Assembly: GCF_000993785.3 (NCBI RefSeq)
Contig: NZ_CP009922.3
Location: 2,666,001 to 2,730,000 of the forward strand
Reading direction: 5' to 3'
Length of the DNA: 64,000 bases
Origin: Streptomyces xiamenensis
Lineage (GTDB): Bacteria > Actinomycetota > Actinomycetes > Streptomycetales > Streptomycetaceae
The first letter of the stretch is position 1, and every line of letters begins with the position of its first letter. Positions 62,783-64,000 of the stretch are shown here, one piece after another. Position numbers and translations under genes: made by a program. The notes below the pieces were generated by a model. That model ran no database searches and was not told the DNA's origin. It saw nothing but the letters and a program-made list of their open reading frames with translations.

Positions 62783-63948
62783 GCGCGGGCCCCCAGTGCC
62801 GTGCACCAGTCGGTCAGCGCCTGCCACTGCCGGCCGAGGTCGTGTTCCGCGGTGCCGGCCGGGTCCTTGAAGAAGAAGCCGAGTGCGGGCAGCGGGCCGG
62901 CCTCGCCCGCCTCGCGGGCCCGGGCGGCGAGCCGCACCAGGTCCAGGACGAGGGGTGCGGCCAGTGCCGAGTCGCAGCCGTTCCAGGTGAACTGGAGGGA
63001 CATGCGGGTGCCGAGGAAGCCCTCGAAGGAGACGTGGTCCCAGGCGGTCTTCCAGTCGCCGAGGTCGGCGACGTAGTCGATGTGCATCGGGCCGTCGACC
63101 GGGTGGCCCAGGATCGCCTCCAGGCCCTGGCCCTTGGTGCGCAGCTTGCTCTGTGCCGCCTCGGGGTCGGCGAGGGTGCGGCCGTCGCCACCGCCGAGCA
63201 GGTTGACGGAGGCCCAGGACCGTACGGCCAGTGCCCGGTGGGCGAACATCGGGGCCAGCGCGGACTTCAGCAGCGTCTCGCCGGTCTTGCCGTCGGAGCC
63301 GGCCCACGGCAGGCCCTCGCGCAGGGCGAGTTCGCCGAGCGCGGGCAGCTTGGGGCCGGGGCTGGGGGTGAACGCGACCACGGGGCAGCCGGCCCGGAAG
63401 GCGGCGTACGCGTACAGGGAGCTGGTGGGCAGCGGGGACTCGCCCCGGTCCAGGGCGGCCTCCAGCAGGTCCAGGCTGTGCAGTTCGGGGGTGTCGGGGG
63501 CGGGCGGTTCGGTGCTGGAGACGTCCACGACGACGACCTCGTCCAGGCCGTGCCGGTCGCGGAACGCCCGCAGGTCCTCCTGGATCCGGTCGGCCGCCGC
63601 CCGCTGGGTCTCGCCGCCGGGGCCCGCGCCGGGGCGTATCCGGTCGTCGGCCTCGGCGAGTTCGGCGCACAGCGCGCGCGCCAGGGCGGTGGGGAAGACG
63701 CCGCCGGCCGCGAGTTCCTCGGCGCGCTTGGGCAGGGAGCCCTCGCCCACCTCGTGGCCGCCGGTGATGATGCCGGTGAGGGCGGGCAGCCCGGCCGCCG
63801 CCACCTCGGGCAGTTCGCTCACGCAGCCGTCCGGCGTTCCGAGCCCGGCGCGCAGCGCGAGGGTGCCGACCGTGGCGGTGGTCGCCACCGATCCCCTGGC
63901 GCCGATGAACCACGCCCCGATGCGTGGGGTGAGCGGTGACGGTGACAT
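62779..63948 (-). CDS. Inositol-3-phosphate synthase-like protein
   Basis: 389 residues. It starts with the NAD-binding IGAWFIGARGSVATTATVG and has the family segments GPKLPALGELALREGLPWAGSDGKTGETLLK (about 194-224), NLLGGGDG and KTAWDHVSFEGFLGTRMSLQFTWNGCDS. It would convert glucose 6-phosphate, or a relative, to an inositol-phosphate-like product. It is the first gene of the operon, with the stop overlapping eboC. Its presence supports a cyclitol-containing ebo product in this organism. Confidence 0.9.
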   Translation of the reverse strand: MSPSPLTPRIGAWFIGARGSVATTATVGTLALRAGLGTPDGCVSELPEVAAAGLPALTGIITGGHEVGEGSLPKRAEELAAGGVFPTALARALCAELAEADDRIRPGAGPGGETQRAAADRIQEDLRAFRDRHGLDEVVVVDVSSTEPPAPDTPELHSLDLLEAALDRGESPLPTSSLYAYAAFRAGCPVVAFTPSPGPKLPALGELALREGLPWAGSDGKTGETLLKSALAPMFAHRALAVRSWASVNLLGGGDGRTLADPEAAQSKLRTKGQGLEAILGHPVDGPMHIDYVADLGDWKTAWDHVSFEGFLGTRMSLQFTWNGCDSALAAPLVLDLVRLAARAREAGEAGPLPALGFFFKDPAGTAEHDLGRQWQALTDWCTALGARA

Positions 63949-64000
63949 GTGCAGACCTCCTGGTCAGTGGTTCCGCCCGGGTGGCCCCGGCCCGTCGTCC

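Noticed and set aside
1-64000. CRISPR array
   Set aside because: No regularly spaced repeats or cas genes were seen anywhere in the window.

Overview
The window is a stretch of linear-type high-GC (about 70%) actinobacterial chromosome, almost certainly Streptomyces. The evidence is the G/C-ending codon use, the wblA-type WhiB protein, the order PBP / wblA / RidA / SURF1 / sigma factor / aspartokinase / DUF5063 / recR / ybaB / dnaX / SRP RNA / tRNA-Ser that is familiar from Streptomyces core chromosomes, and the repeated use of tRNA genes as integration sites. All calls come from reading the sequence; no database search was possible.

1-14660: a biosynthetic gene cluster for an unidentified compound, probably derived from tryptophan, indole or anthranilate. 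A leftward operon runs from a PhzS-like flavin monooxygenase (11505) through an HpaB-type hydroxylase, an MFS exporter, an NmrA-like protein, a stand-alone ketosynthase whose active-site Cys is Gln (KSQ), a PrnB-like heme protein, a second PhzS-like monooxygenase and a FrnE/DsbA-like protein to a dedicated trpC. A trpD end faces it at the window edge. An AraC-type regulator and an indoleamine 2,3-dioxygenase-like protein fused to a cytochrome b5 domain (with an apparent frameshift) read rightward. Two members of the IDO/TDO/PrnB heme superfamily in one cluster, one carrying its own b5 domain, are the most novel item seen.

14667-25013: accessory DNA. It holds two type I-like adenine methylase modules (one HsdM-HsdS fusion, one HsdM plus HsdS), with no HsdR. 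It also has small membrane proteins, an XRE/ImmA-peptidase plus PIN-protein pair with a perfect operator-like inverted repeat, and much decayed DNA. A 46-bp perfect direct repeat of the tRNA-Pro 3' end (17293-17338 and 24936-24981), with a degenerate third copy near 21610, marks nested integrative-element scars that have lost their integrase.

25071-44515: core chromosome. It contains a metallophosphoesterase, a YqeY protein, a class A PBP, wblA, a DUF4177-RidA-S9 peptidase operon, SURF1, an ECF sigma factor with its membrane partner, aspartokinase (without the usual neighbour asd), a YbdK-like ligase, a divergent TetR/GNAT pair with two tandem palindromes, DUF5063, recR, ybaB, dnaX, the SRP RNA and tRNA-Ser(GGA).

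44516-46870: a toxin-antitoxin hot spot. A 1,110-bp unit carrying yefM-yoeB is bounded by a roughly 93-bp repeat of the tRNA-Ser 3' end, and is followed by vapB and a frameshifted vapC.

46869-57044: a cis-prenyltransferase translationally coupled to an MpaB/Lcp-like (DUF2236) oxygenase with EF-hands, a PASTA-Excalibur protein, an ABC-class ATPase, a NucS-like nuclease, a LysR/TDT-transporter pair and a secreted repeat protein.

57127-63948: a tightly overlapping seven-gene leftward 'ebo' operon (inositol-phosphate synthase, UbiA-type EboC, TIM-barrel protein, EboA, TatD-like EboB, EboE, phosphodiesterase) of unknown product.
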